From an uncultured Bacteroidales bacterium (GTDB lineage Bacteria; Bacteroidota; Bacteroidia; Bacteroidales; Bacteroidaceae): a DNA stretch of 64,000 bases. Below, piece by piece: positions 39,114 to 48,301 of this stretch (position 1 is its first letter; every line of letters begins with the position of its first letter). The notes under the pieces were generated by a model. The model made no database searches. It was given only the letters and a program-made list of their open reading frames with translations, and was not told the origin of the DNA. The stretch covers positions 1 through 64,000 of the forward strand of contig CACWTR010000011.1 in assembly GCA_902763865.1 (NCBI GenBank), in the 5' to 3' direction. A program made the translations under genes and the position numbers.

Positions 39114-39119
39114 TAAGGT

Positions 39120-40421
39120 ATGTCAACAAGAAGAGATTTCCTTCGCCAGTCAGCCACGGCAATGGCTGCCGGCATTCTTCTGCCCCGGACTCTCTACGCA
39201 GCGAGGAAACCATCTGCCAAAGGCGTCGGTGCCAACGACCGCCTGAATGTCGCCCTGGTGGGGTGTCGTTCTATGGGATGGTACGACCTCTCGGACATCA
39301 TGCAACACCCGGGTACGAGTTGCGTCGCCCTTTGCGACATAGACAACAAGGTCCTCTCGAACCGTGCAGCCGAAGCAGAAAAGAACTGGGGCAGAAGGCC
39401 TGCCCTCTATGGTGACTACCGCCGATTGCTGGAGCGAGACGATATTGACATTATCGTCGTAGGCACTCCAGACCATTGGCACTGCAAGATAACGACCGAT
39501 GCTTGCTCTGCGGGCAAAGACGTGTATGTAGAGAAGCCACTGGCCAACAGCATAGGCGAATGCGATGCAATGGTTACGGCAGCCCGACGCTACGGACGGG
39601 TCGTACAGGTGGGACAGCAACAACGTAGTGCTGCTCTCTGGCACAGCATGAAGCAGTATCTCGACTCCGGCGCCTTGGGACACATTGGCCGCGTCAACGT
39701 ATGGGCCAACTTTTCCTATGCAGCGCTACTGAACCCGGCTAAGGACGGCCCTGTCCCGGACGGCGTTGACTTCGACACATGGCTCGGCCCTGCGCCGAAA
39801 CGTACATTCAATGCATCGCGTTTTCACGGTTCGTGGCGCATGTTCTGGGACTACGGCGGCGGTCTGCTCACCGACTGGGGTGTGCATCTGCTCGACATGG
39901 CCTTGTGGGGAATGGATGTCAAGACGATGCCTCAGCGCGTCATTGCAGCAGGTGGCAACTACGCCTATCCCGGCAACTTTGCCGAGACATTCGACACGCT
40001 GAACGTGACCTATCAGTTCCCCGAGCTACAGATTCAATGGTCGAACATCACCATCGAATCAGGCCCGTATGGTCGCAACTACGGACTTGAGTTCAAGGGG
40101 ACCAACGGCACGCTCATTGCCAATCGCGAGAGCTGGGAGGTTATTCCGCAAGGCGACAGGCTTGAGGCCAAGCTTGTGAAGCCATCCAACAACGACCACC
40201 TTGACCACACAACAAACTTCCTGGACTGCGTGAAGCGGCGCGATGCTCAGACAGCATGCCCAATCACAAACGGCAGTTTCTGCGCGAAGTTTGCTCACAT
40301 CGGCAACATTGCAGCACGGACACATCAGGTTCTGACCTACGACGACGAGCGCCACACTTTCCATAACCGCGAGGCAGACCGCTTCATAATGCCCGATTAC
40401 CGCAAACCTTGGAAGCTCTGA
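39120..40421 (+). CDS. Gfo/Idh/MocA-family oxidoreductase with Tat signal
   Basis: 433 residues. The N-terminus has a twin-arginine signal (TRRDFLRQSATAMAAGILLP), so the enzyme is exported folded with its cofactor. The NAD(P)-binding region has ALVGCRSMGW, then VGTPDHWHCKI and the catalytic-region VEKPLANSI. In this family, sugar or inositol rings are oxidised, often at C3. The upstream DUF1080 protein would act on the 3-keto product. No sugar transporter is adjacent, so the natural substrate is unknown. Confidence 0.88.
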   Translation: MSTRRDFLRQSATAMAAGILLPRTLYAARKPSAKGVGANDRLNVALVGCRSMGWYDLSDIMQHPGTSCVALCDIDNKVLSNRAAEAEKNWGRRPALYGDYRRLLERDDIDIIVVGTPDHWHCKITTDACSAGKDVYVEKPLANSIGECDAMVTAARRYGRVVQVGQQQRSAALWHSMKQYLDSGALGHIGRVNVWANFSYAALLNPAKDGPVPDGVDFDTWLGPAPKRTFNASRFHGSWRMFWDYGGGLLTDWGVHLLDMALWGMDVKTMPQRVIAAGGNYAYPGNFAETFDTLNVTYQFPELQIQWSNITIESGPYGRNYGLEFKGTNGTLIANRESWEVIPQGDRLEAKLVKPSNNDHLDHTTNFLDCVKRRDAQTACPITNGSFCAKFAHIGNIAARTHQVLTYDDERHTFHNREADRFIMPDYRKPWKL

Positions 40422-40454
40422 AAGCTCATCGCTGACCACACGAACACCACCGAC

Positions 40455-40497
40455 AAGAAAACTGGCGGCTCCCATGAGAGGAACCGCCAGTTTTCTT
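40455..40497. terminator. Bidirectional rho-independent terminator
   Basis: AAGAAAACTGGCGGCTCC (40455-40472) pairs with GGAACCGCCAGTTTTCTT (40480-40497), with A-rich and T-rich outer ends. It lies between the convergent Gfo/Idh and decarboxylase beta genes and can serve both. Confidence 0.85.
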
Positions 40498-40517
40498 TAT
40501 CTGTGCCTATCGGAAGT

Positions 40518-41792
40518 TTATCCGCAGAAGCTGAGCAAGATGCCTGCTGCAACAGCACTGCCGATGACGCCAGCCACATTCGGGCCCATAGCGTGCATCA
40601 GAAGGAAGTTGCGCGGATCGGCCTTCTGGCCTTCAACCTGGCTGACGCGGGCTGCCATAGGAACGGCGCTGACACCAGCACTGCCAATGAGCGGATTAAT
40701 CTTCTCCTTGAGGAAGAGATTCATGAACTTAGCCATCAGGACACCGCCTGCCGAACCGATGCCGAAGGCAACGATGCCGACGCAAAGGATGGTAATCGTC
40801 TGGAAGTTGAGGAAGGCACTTGCTGTGGCAGTGGCGCCTACGGTCGTTCCAAGCATGATGACGACGATGTTGTTCAGTTCGTTCTGGGCAGCTTTGCTCA
40901 GGCGTTCTACTACACCACTCTCCTTGAAGAGGTTGCCAAGCATGAGGCAGCCGATGAGTGTGCCGGCTGAGGGTACAATCAGGCTAACGACGATGGCGAC
41001 GACGATGGGGAAGATTATCTTCTCCGTCTTGCTGACCGTGCGGAGCTGGCTCATGCGAATCATGCGCTCCTTCTTCGTGGTAAGAGCACGCATGATGGGA
41101 GGCTGGATGACAGGAACCAACGCCATGTAGCTGTAGGCAGCCACGGCGATGGGGCCGAGCAGCTCGGGAGCGAGCTTGGAGGTGAGGAAGATGGCAGTCG
41201 GGCCGTCAGCACCACCAATGATGCCAATGGAGGCGGACTGCGCTGCTGTGAAGCCGAAGACATCAATCTGTGTCACCAGGAAAGTGGCAAAGATGCCGAG
41301 CTGTGCTGCTGCGCCCAGCAGGAGGCTCTTGGGATTGGCAATCAGCGGACCGAAGTCGGTCATTGCGCCTACACCAAGGAAGATGAGGCAGGGATAGACA
41401 CCAGCCTTCACGCCGATATAGAGGACATCGAGCAAGCCGCCGTGGGCCATGATGTAGCCGTAGCTGTGATAGTTCGGGCTGTTGGGATTCAGGAACTCGT
41501 TGTTCCACATATCTGAGTCGAAGAGTCCTGCACCGGGCAGGTTACTCAGAATCATGCCGAAGGCGATGGGAAGGAGCAGCAGGGGCTCGTAGCCTTTCTT
41601 GATGGCAAGATAGAGGAGGAAGCAGCCGATGAGAATCATGACGGCATTCTTCCAGCCTTCTTCCTGCACGAAGAAAGTGACAAAGCCCATCTCGCTGAAG
41701 AATTTATCGAGTCCTTCTTCCAGGTTGAAGTCGGCTGCCATAGTGGGAACTGCTATCAAGAGAAGCAGTAGCAGACAAATATACTTTTTCAT
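40518..41792 (-). CDS. Na+-translocating decarboxylase beta subunit
   Basis: 424 residues, a polytopic inner-membrane protein that decarboxylates the carboxybiotin and pumps Na+ outward. An N-terminal signal-like segment ([18 protein letters not shown]) is followed by about nine to eleven helices. The signature [15 protein letters not shown] holds the functional Asp, and [14 protein letters not shown] and [13 protein letters not shown] are also typical of OadB/MmdB/GcdB. It is the last gene of the operon with mmdA, so it most probably belongs to methylmalonyl-CoA decarboxylase. Confidence 0.93.
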   Translation of the reverse strand: MKKYICLLLLLLIAVPTMAADFNLEEGLDKFFSEMGFVTFFVQEEGWKNAVMILIGCFLLYLAIKKGYEPLLLLPIAFGMILSNLPGAGLFDSDMWNNEFLNPNSPNYHSYGYIMAHGGLLDVLYIGVKAGVYPCLIFLGVGAMTDFGPLIANPKSLLLGAAAQLGIFATFLVTQIDVFGFTAAQSASIGIIGGADGPTAIFLTSKLAPELLGPIAVAAYSYMALVPVIQPPIMRALTTKKERMIRMSQLRTVSKTEKIIFPIVVAIVVSLIVPSAGTLIGCLMLGNLFKESGVVERLSKAAQNELNNIVVIMLGTTVGATATASAFLNFQTITILCVGIVAFGIGSAGGVLMAKFMNLFLKEKINPLIGSAGVSAVPMAARVSQVEGQKADPRNFLLMHAMGPNVAGVIGSAVAAGILLSFCG

Positions 41793-41846
41793 TTTAGTTG
41801 GATGACAAAACTAATTATACGCTAATCTTACTCGTTTGAGATTCTA

Positions 41847-42557
41847 TCAGTCCAACTCAACCAATGCCTGTCCGCTCTGTACCTGGGCACCTGTATCGAC
41901 GAGGATGGCTTTGACCTTTCCGCCGAACTCGGCGGTGATGTTGTTCTCCATCTTCATGGCTTCCATGATGAGTACGGTGTCGCCTGCATTGACGGTGTCG
42001 CCCACCTTGACGGTCACCTTGGTGATCGTGCCGGGCAGGGGAGCTGTCACAGTCTTGGCACCGGCAGGTGCTGCGGGAGCGGGGGCTGCCTTCGTCTCGA
42101 CGGGAGCGGGAGCGGCTGGTGCGGGCTTCGGTGTCACCTCTGCCTTTGCTGCCACGAAGTCGGCAACCATCTCAACGAGCAGGTCGCCCTGGTTGACGCT
42201 CTGGCCCTGGCTGACGGCTACGCGCTGTACGGTGCCATCTACTTCGCTGACAATGTCGTTAGCCATCTTCATGGCTTCGATGACGAGGAGCACTTCGCCG
42301 CGCTTCACGTGCTGACCGGCAGCCACGTTAATCTTCGTGACGGTTCCGGGCAGTTCGCTGCTGACGTTCTTGGCACCGCCCTGCTGCACTTCGGCTGCTG
42401 CGGGAGCCATTACGACCTGAGGTCCCTTTGCCTTCTTGTGGGGTACTTCTACCTGATAGGTCTGACCGTTGACGGTCACCTTCATCTGTCCGTCCTTGAG
42501 GTCTTCTACGGTGGCGGCATAGTCCTGACCACCTATCTTAAACTTGAATTCTTTCAT
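41847..42557 (-). CDS. Biotin carrier protein with two biotinyl domains
   Basis: 236 residues. After an N-terminal domain of about 45 residues there are two biotinyl domains joined by an Ala/Pro-rich linker (about 140-168). The biotin sites are Lys97 and Lys202, each in EAMKM. The usual carrier subunit of these decarboxylases has one such domain. Both copies keep the PGT, G and EAMKM motifs, so both could be biotinylated. The carrier passes CO2 from the mmdA-encoded transferase to the beta subunit. Confidence 0.93.
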   Translation of the reverse strand: MKEFKFKIGGQDYAATVEDLKDGQMKVTVNGQTYQVEVPHKKAKGPQVVMAPAAAEVQQGGAKNVSSELPGTVTKINVAAGQHVKRGEVLLVIEAMKMANDIVSEVDGTVQRVAVSQGQSVNQGDLLVEMVADFVAAKAEVTPKPAPAAPAPVETKAAPAPAAPAGAKTVTAPLPGTITKVTVKVGDTVNAGDTVLIMEAMKMENNITAEFGGKVKAILVDTGAQVQSGQALVELD

Positions 42558-42592
42558 TATTATGAATTGTCAATTGTGAATTATGAATTAAA

Positions 42593-42925
42593 CTAAAGTC
42601 TTGGGTTGAGCTGTGCGCCCCAGGCTGACTGGTAGGGAACGATGGTGAGGACACGGTTTTCGCAATTGTCCTTCTCTTCAAAGTAGAGGTAGAGTGCTGT
42701 TGCCACTGCTGCCTTGTCCTCTTCGCTGGCTTTCTCGAAGCTTTTGGCCTCGAGGCTGTTCTCGATGGTGTTCTTCACGGCCTTGGCCTTTGCCGTCGTC
42801 TTCTTGGCAACGGCAGTGAAGATGCCCAAGATGAAGACCAGGATGACCAGGATGGCGAAGACCACTGCGATGGAGATTCCGGCCAGGAGCCAAATCTGAG
42901 GATCTGTTATTGAAAGTAAATGCAT
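42593..42925 (-). CDS. OadG-like small membrane subunit
   Basis: 110 residues with a single N-terminal helix (IWLLAGISIAVVFAILVILVF) and a charged cytoplasmic part. This matches the gamma/delta subunit of Na+-pumping decarboxylases, which ties the soluble transferase to the beta subunit. Position between mmdA and the biotin carrier supports this. Simple TGAATT-type repeats (42558-42592) separate it from the carrier gene. Confidence 0.82.
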   Translation of the reverse strand: MHLLSITDPQIWLLAGISIAVVFAILVILVFILGIFTAVAKKTTAKAKAVKNTIENSLEAKSFEKASEEDKAAVATALYLYFEEKDNCENRVLTIVPYQSAWGAQLNPRL

Positions 42926-42942
42926 ATCGTTTTCAATTTGAA

Positions 42943-43010
42943 GACCCTACCCGACCTCCCCCCCTTAAAGGGGAGGAGAAAGTCTCCCTTTAAGGGAGAT
43001 TTAGAGGGTC
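42943..43010. repeat. Dispersed inverted-repeat element between mmdA and the gamma-subunit gene
   Basis: GACCCT at 42943 mirrors AGGGTC at 43010, and inside it two nested hairpins pair CCCCTTAAAGGGG and TCTCCCTTTAAGGGAGA. The same CCTCCCC...GGGGAGG motif occurs inside the GH32 coding region, so this is a dispersed repeat. In mRNA it could stabilise or adjust expression between the transferase and the membrane subunits. Confidence 0.7.
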
Positions 43011-43026
43011 TATCGTTCTTTAATTA

Positions 43027-44598
43027 TTACAGAGGTATGTTGCCGTGCTTTTTGGCGGGGTTGGTGAGTCTCTTGTTCTCCAGCTGAGCCAGGGCACGGA
43101 TGATGCGGAAGCGCGTGTTGCGCGGCTCGATGACATCGTCGATGTAGCCGTACTTGGCTGCCTGATATGGGTTGGCGAAGAGGTCTTCGTACTCCTTCTC
43201 CTTCTCGGCGATGTAAGCCTTAGCCTCTTCCACCTTGCCTTCTTCCTTCAGAGCCTTGGCTTCCTTGGCGTAGAGCACGCTGGCTGCACCGCTGGCGCCC
43301 ATGACGGCTATCTCGCTCGAAGGCCATGCATAGTTCAGGTCGCCGCGCAGCTGCTTGCAGCTCATGACGATGTGGCTGCCGCCATAGCTCTTGCGCAGGG
43401 TGACGGTCACTTTGGGTACAGTAGCTTCGCCGTAGGCGTACAGGAGCTTTGCACCATGCAGGATGACGGCGTTGTACTCCTGAGCCGTGCCGGGCAGGAA
43501 GCCGGGAACGTCAACAAGCGTGACGATAGGAATGTTGAATGCGTCGCAGAAGCGGACGAAGCGGGCACCCTTGCGGCTCGAGTTGCAGTCGAGCACGCCG
43601 GCCAGCTGCTTCGGCTGGTTGGCTACGATGCCGACGCTCTGGCCGTTGAAACGGGCAAAGCCGATGATGATGTTCTTGGCGAAGTTGGGTTGTACCTCGA
43701 AGAACTCGCCGTTATCGACGATGCCGGCAATGACCTGATACATGTCGTAGGGCATGTTGGGATTGTCGGGAATGATGTCATTCAGGTAGTCCTCCATGCG
43801 GTCGATGGGGTCGGTGCAGGTCACACGGGGAGTTTTCTCGAGGTTGTTCTGCGGAATGTAGGAGAAGAGCTGCTTGATCATAGCGATGCACTCTTCCTCG
43901 CTCTTGGCCGTGAAGTGTGTCACACCGCTCTTCGTGGCATGTACGCTTGCGCCGCCCAGCTGCTCCTGAGTGACAACCTCGCCCAGCACAGCCTTGACGG
44001 GGCCGGGACCTGTCAGGAACATATAGCTGCTGCCCTCCACCATGAAGGTGAAGTCGGTCAGCGCAGGACTATAGACGGCACCGCCGGCGCAGGGGCCCAT
44101 GATGGCGCTGATCTGGGGAATCACGCCGGAGGACATGATGTTGCGCTGGAATATCTCGGCATATCCGGCCAGGGCGTTGATGCCCTCCTGCAGACGCGCA
44201 CCGCCGGAATCGTTGAGGCCGATGACGGGAGCACCCACCTTCATGGCGATGTCCATCACCTTGCATATCTTGCTGGCAAGCATCTCGGAGAGAGAGCCGG
44301 CAGAAACGGTGAAGTCCTGTGCAAAGACATAGACGAGGCGACCGCCGATGGTGCCGCTGCCCGTCACAACGCCGTCGCCCAGATACTGTTTCTTCTCCAT
44401 ACCGAAGTTCGTGCAGCGGTGCTTCACGAACATGTCCATCTCTTCGAAGCTACCTTCGTCGAGGAGCAGGTTGATACGCTCGCGAGCAGTGAGCTTACCC
44501 TTCTCGTGCTGCTTCTCGATAGCCTTTTCGCCGCCGCCCACACGGGCCTTGGCGCGAAGCTCCATAAGAGCCTTGATCTTTTCTGTTTGTGTACTCAT
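43027..44598 (-). CDS. mmdA: Methylmalonyl-CoA decarboxylase alpha / carboxyltransferase
   Basis: 523 residues with a crotonase-like fold. It moves the carboxyl group from methylmalonyl-CoA to biotin on the carrier protein. Signatures are [49 protein letters not shown] and [10 protein letters not shown]. Close relatives are propionyl-CoA carboxylase beta subunits, but the beta, gamma and biotin-carrier genes downstream point to the Na+-pumping decarboxylase used in propionate formation. It is first in the operon, with a promoter box at 44672-44679. Confidence 0.93.
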   Translation of the reverse strand: MSTQTEKIKALMELRAKARVGGGEKAIEKQHEKGKLTARERINLLLDEGSFEEMDMFVKHRCTNFGMEKKQYLGDGVVTGSGTIGGRLVYVFAQDFTVSAGSLSEMLASKICKVMDIAMKVGAPVIGLNDSGGARLQEGINALAGYAEIFQRNIMSSGVIPQISAIMGPCAGGAVYSPALTDFTFMVEGSSYMFLTGPGPVKAVLGEVVTQEQLGGASVHATKSGVTHFTAKSEEECIAMIKQLFSYIPQNNLEKTPRVTCTDPIDRMEDYLNDIIPDNPNMPYDMYQVIAGIVDNGEFFEVQPNFAKNIIIGFARFNGQSVGIVANQPKQLAGVLDCNSSRKGARFVRFCDAFNIPIVTLVDVPGFLPGTAQEYNAVILHGAKLLYAYGEATVPKVTVTLRKSYGGSHIVMSCKQLRGDLNYAWPSSEIAVMGASGAASVLYAKEAKALKEEGKVEEAKAYIAEKEKEYEDLFANPYQAAKYGYIDDVIEPRNTRFRIIRALAQLENKRLTNPAKKHGNIPL

Positions 44599-44671
44599 CT
44601 TGTTAATTTACTATTTTGACGATTTACTATTTTTGCGACTTTACAAATAGAGATTTTCCTAATTTCGCGTG

Positions 44672-44679
44672 CAAAGGTA
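44672..44679 (-). promoter_or_regulatory. -7 box for the mmdA operon
   Basis: CAAAGGTA on the plus strand reads TACCTTTG on the minus strand, leaving a leader of roughly 65 nt before mmdA. Confidence 0.7.
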
Positions 44680-44878
44680 CGAAAAAATACGTTAGATTGT
44701 TCCCGCAAAGCCTTATTTTTTCCCAACTATGCACATTATATATAATATATAGCCGGAAAGCCTCGCTCAGAAATCTGCTTTCCCGTCCACCGGGCGCACC
44801 GAAAGCAAAATCCGGCACACTCGCAACAAAGGTTCGGACGAGACGTAGAAAAGTTCCCGGCGACACGTCATAAAAGTT

Positions 44879-44960
44879 ATTTTCAAACTTTGAAAATCAA
44901 TTTTCACGTCATGAAAATATATTTTCATGGTTTGAAAATTAATTTTCACGTCGTGAAAAT
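44879..44960. repeat. AT-rich palindrome array with 21-bp pitch
   Basis: Four 19-bp palindromes of the form ATTTTCA-n5-TGAAAAT begin at 44879, 44900, 44921 and 44942. The central parts are AACTT, CGTCA, TGGTT and CGTCG, and units are separated by two bases. Degenerate units may flank both ends. It lies between the mmdA promoter and the trpB terminator. Confidence 0.88.
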
Positions 44961-44980
44961 AGTTTTTCGACGCATCAAAA

Positions 44981-45017
44981 AAGGCCAGACATTGCTTTAT
45001 CGGCAATATCTGGCCTT
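44981..45017 (-). terminator. Rho-independent terminator of trpB
   Basis: AAGGCCAGACATTGC (44981-44995) pairs with GCAATATCTGGCCTT (45003-45017). Read on the minus strand, the stem is followed by a run of T. Confidence 0.85.
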
Positions 45018-45043
45018 GATGATTACTTATTCTAACAGAGATA

Positions 45044-46408
45044 TTACACCTTTGGCAGCTTGGCGAGGGCGGCCTGAATCTCGGCGTCGGTGGGGATATA
45101 GTCGCCCATCGTGCCGTCGTTGAAGGCCTTGTAAGCATAGAGGTCGAAGTAACCCGTGCCGGAGAGGTTGAAGACGATGACCTTCTCCTCGCCTGTCTCC
45201 TTGCACTTGAGGGCTTCGTCGATGGCTGCACGGATGGCGTGGCTGCTCTCGGGTGCAGGCAGCGTTCCCTCGGCGCGGGCAAATATCTCGGCTGCCTCGA
45301 AGACGGAAGTCTGCTCGTAGGCACGTGCCTCGAAGAGGCCCTCGTCGTAGAGCTCGGACAGGATGGGGCTCATGCCGTGGAAGCGAAGACCGCCTGCATG
45401 GTTGGCAGAGGGGATGAACTGACTGCCGATGGTGTACATCTTTGCAAGGGGACAGATGCAGCCGGTGTCGCAGAAGTCGTAGGCATAGACGCCCCGAGTG
45501 AAGCTGGGACACGAAGCCGGCTCTGCACCGATAATTTTGTAGCTGGCTTCGCCCCTGAGCATTTCACCCAGGAAAGGCGAGGCAAATCCGCCAAGATTGC
45601 TGCCGCCGCCGGTGCAACCGATGAGGATGTCGGGCTTGATGTCGTACTTCTGGAGGGCTTTCTGCACTTCGAGGCCGATGACCGTCTGGTGCAGAAGCAC
45701 CTGATTAAGCACGCTGCCGAGCTCGTAGCGATAGCCTTCGCTGGTCACGGCTACCTCGACAGCCTCGGAGATTGCACAGCCCAGGGAACCGGTCGTGCCG
45801 GGGAACTCGGCCAGTATCTTGCGGCCCACCTGTGTAGTGTCGCTGGGCGAAGGGATGATGCTTGCTCCGTAGGTGCGGATGACTTCACGGCGGAAGGGCT
45901 TCTGTTCGTACGAGCACTTTACCATATAGACCTTGCAGTCGAGTCCGAAGTACTGGCAGGCCATGCTGAGGGCTGTGCCCCACTGTCCTGCGCCGGTCTC
46001 GGTGGTCACGCCCTTCAGCCCCTGCATCTTGGCGTAGTAAGCCTGAGCGATGGCAGAGTTCAGCTTGTGGCTGCCACTCGTGTTGTTGCCCTCGAACTTA
46101 TAGAAAATCTTGGCCGGCGTGTCAAGGGCCTGCTCCAGAAACTTTGCATGCACAAGGGGGCTGGGACGGAACATGCGATAGAAACCAAGCACTTCTTCGG
46201 GAATGTCGAACCACTTGGTGTCGTTGTCCAGCTCCTGCCGGACGAGTTCCTTGCAGAAGATTGGCTCCATCTCAGCCGCCGTAAGAGGCTTTCCGGTGCC
46301 TGGATTCAGCAGGGGTGCGGGCTTCGTCTTCATGTCGGCACGCACGTTGTACCACTTGGTGGGCATCTCTTCCTCACTCAAGTAGATCTTGTAAGGGACG
46401 TTCTTCAT
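45044..46408 (-). CDS. trpB: Tryptophan synthase beta-like (TrpB2)
   Basis: 454 residues of the longer TrpB2 type, seen from its N-terminal extension and the insert after LLNPGTGKPLTAAE. The PLP lysine is Lys115 in TSGSHKLNSA, and the phosphate loop is GCTGGGSNLGG. It joins indole and serine to give tryptophan; TrpB2 proteins usually stand apart from trpA, and no other trp gene is in the window. The gene has its own promoter (46478-46485), a leader of about 70 nt and its own terminator. Confidence 0.93.
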   Translation of the reverse strand: MKNVPYKIYLSEEEMPTKWYNVRADMKTKPAPLLNPGTGKPLTAAEMEPIFCKELVRQELDNDTKWFDIPEEVLGFYRMFRPSPLVHAKFLEQALDTPAKIFYKFEGNNTSGSHKLNSAIAQAYYAKMQGLKGVTTETGAGQWGTALSMACQYFGLDCKVYMVKCSYEQKPFRREVIRTYGASIIPSPSDTTQVGRKILAEFPGTTGSLGCAISEAVEVAVTSEGYRYELGSVLNQVLLHQTVIGLEVQKALQKYDIKPDILIGCTGGGSNLGGFASPFLGEMLRGEASYKIIGAEPASCPSFTRGVYAYDFCDTGCICPLAKMYTIGSQFIPSANHAGGLRFHGMSPILSELYDEGLFEARAYEQTSVFEAAEIFARAEGTLPAPESSHAIRAAIDEALKCKETGEEKVIVFNLSGTGYFDLYAYKAFNDGTMGDYIPTDAEIQAALAKLPKV

Positions 46409-46477
46409 ACTAACTTAATTAAATTAAACGTTGCCAATAAAACATAGTTTGTTGTCTTTAACTGTTGAATCCGACAA

Positions 46478-46485
46478 CAAAGGTA
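46478..46485 (-). promoter_or_regulatory. -7 box for trpB
   Basis: CAAAGGTA on the plus strand reads TACCTTTG on the minus strand, about 70 bp before the trpB start codon. The leader has no obvious leader peptide rich in Trp. Confidence 0.6.
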
Positions 46486-46570
46486 GGCAGATTTTTCCTA
46501 ACTGCCAAGGAATTTGTGTGTTTTTTTATCCTTGGAATGCATAAAGGCATGTCGCAGCAGTCCGGCAGGA

Positions 46571-48301
46571 TTATGGCCAACAAGACTCGACTGCATCGAG
46601 CTGAAGGTCGGTGACGCTGATATCCGTTCCCCAGAACTCGAATCCTTCCATCGCAGAACCGGGCGATGCGTTCATCTGGCGCTCCATTGAGTAGCTGTAG
46701 AGCCCGTCGTCGATAAAGACCTCTACCGAGGCGCGGTCAATGTAGATGTCCATCGTCAGGGAAAGGCTCGTGGGGTCTTGCGGAGAATAAAACTGCCCAT
46801 TCAGCGTATTGCGATTAAGGTCGTAATCAACAAGCATTTGACCGTTGTACTTCAGGCCGGCACTTGTGGAATAAGTCAAATGGAGCGTAGCGCGAAGGTG
46901 GAGAGACTCGCCGAGACTTTCCTCTGCCGGGGAGGATGTCTTCACACGTAAAGCCTCATTCGCCTTCTGCGCGTTCAAGACGTCTTTGCTCGAATAAATC
47001 GGTTTAAGCAGAGTGGCAACTTCGGCGATTGGCTTGCTCTGGAGGCGGACGCCGTCTTTCGTGGTGCGAAGCTTGAGTTCCGTGGGCAACAACATCTGTC
47101 CGCAGAAGGGCATCTCGCGATGTCCCAGATTGGCCCACCCTATCTGTATGCGACGACCGTCCGGCACGTCGTTGAACGTCTGCGCGGCATAGATGCTGCC
47201 CGTCGAAAAGCGGTGCTTGCCGCTTTCCGGCGTGAACGTCTTGCCGTCGAAGCGGCCTATCATATAGGTATTGCTTGCTCCCAGCATCACCCATCGCACG
47301 TCGTTGGGATTGTCATCCACAGCCAAGGGGAACAAATCAGGGCACTCCCAAAAGCCGCTGACATGGCTCCGGTAGGTCCAGTCGCGCAGGTTGTAGGACG
47401 TGTAGATGCTATGTCCGTCGCGTTCATTAAGGACGAGGACCCACCAGCCTCCCTCCATCTCCCCTCGAGTGGGGAGTATTGCGCGCTCTTTCCCCTCCCC
47501 TTCGGGGGAGGTCGGGAGGGGGCTGTACCAGAACAGTCGCGGGTCTCTCGTGTCGTGCGACTTCCACTTCTCGTGGGAATCTATAATGGGGTTGCCCTCA
47601 AATTTGTGGAGCGTCATACCGCCATCCAAGCTGTAGGCGATGCATTGGACTTCACGGTCGCTGCGGTCTGCGGTATAGGCATAGACAATCGGCGGGTTCT
47701 TCTTCGTGCCGAAACCCGATGTATTGTCCTTGTCGAAGACTGCCGAGCCGCTGAACATCGTGCCGAGCGAGTCGGGATGGAGCACGGGGGCGTGTTCCGT
47801 CCAGTGCAGAAGGTCGGGGCTCGTCGCGTGTCCCCACGTCATGTTCTCCCATTCGCGCTCGAAGGGATTGTGCTGATAGTAGAGGTGATACAGGCCGTCG
47901 TGCCAAATGAGACCGTTAGGGTCGTTTATCCATCCGCGGCGAGCCGAGAAATGGTACTGCGGACGGTTCCGCTCGCGGTACATCGTGTCGGCATCCCGGA
48001 TGGTGTCTGCCTGATAGACCTTTGCGAGGGCTTCCTCCGGGCCGTCGTATGCGATGGTCAGAGTTTTGCCTTTGTAGGCCGACAAGTCCTTGAAGACCCA
48101 ATAGTCGGGACGTGTCGAGAGGCGTGCCACGACGCTTAGTTCATCCACTCCCTTCGCGTGGAACGTCAGCCGATGCCGCTGCTCGCTCTGCGACACAGGC
48201 AGGTTCAGGTACCTGTGCTTCACCTTGAAGCTCAGCTCAGCGGCTTGGGCTGAACCGACGAGCGTCAAGAGCAATGCAAGAGCACTAATAATGCACTTCA
48301 T
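46571..48301 (-). CDS. GH32 fructan/sucrose hydrolase, exported
   Basis: 576 residues with a signal peptide (KCIISALALLLTLVGSAQA). An N-terminal domain of about 100 residues precedes the five-bladed catalytic propeller. The nucleophile is Asp127 in WINDPNG, the stabiliser Asp253 in TRDP and the acid Glu319 in WECPD. A beta-sandwich domain ends the protein. Residues 260-284 (PLPTSPEGEGKERAILP and on) look like an in-frame insertion of a dispersed repeat between the RDP motif and the next strand. It directly follows a POT transporter with no gap. Confidence 0.92.
   Translation of the reverse strand: MKCIISALALLLTLVGSAQAAELSFKVKHRYLNLPVSQSEQRHRLTFHAKGVDELSVVARLSTRPDYWVFKDLSAYKGKTLTIAYDGPEEALAKVYQADTIRDADTMYRERNRPQYHFSARRGWINDPNGLIWHDGLYHLYYQHNPFEREWENMTWGHATSPDLLHWTEHAPVLHPDSLGTMFSGSAVFDKDNTSGFGTKKNPPIVYAYTADRSDREVQCIAYSLDGGMTLHKFEGNPIIDSHEKWKSHDTRDPRLFWYSPLPTSPEGEGKERAILPTRGEMEGGWWVLVLNERDGHSIYTSYNLRDWTYRSHVSGFWECPDLFPLAVDDNPNDVRWVMLGASNTYMIGRFDGKTFTPESGKHRFSTGSIYAAQTFNDVPDGRRIQIGWANLGHREMPFCGQMLLPTELKLRTTKDGVRLQSKPIAEVATLLKPIYSSKDVLNAQKANEALRVKTSSPAEESLGESLHLRATLHLTYSTSAGLKYNGQMLVDYDLNRNTLNGQFYSPQDPTSLSLTMDIYIDRASVEVFIDDGLYSYSMERQMNASPGSAMEGFEFWGTDISVTDLQLDAVESCWP

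Larger units (their letters stand above)
44599..45043. other. Intergenic region between trpB and mmdA
   Basis: This 445-bp gap holds the mmdA promoter (44672-44679, minus), an AT-rich palindromic array (44879-44960) and the terminator of trpB (44981-45017). No gene is seen. Confidence 0.7.

Noticed and set aside
43045..44619. 524-codon plus-strand frame opposite mmdA
   Set aside because: mmdA on the minus strand has all carboxyltransferase signatures; the opposite frame has none.
44760..45324. Minus-strand frame running through the AT-rich array
   Set aside because: It overlaps trpB in another frame and its middle is repeat DNA; no start signal fits.
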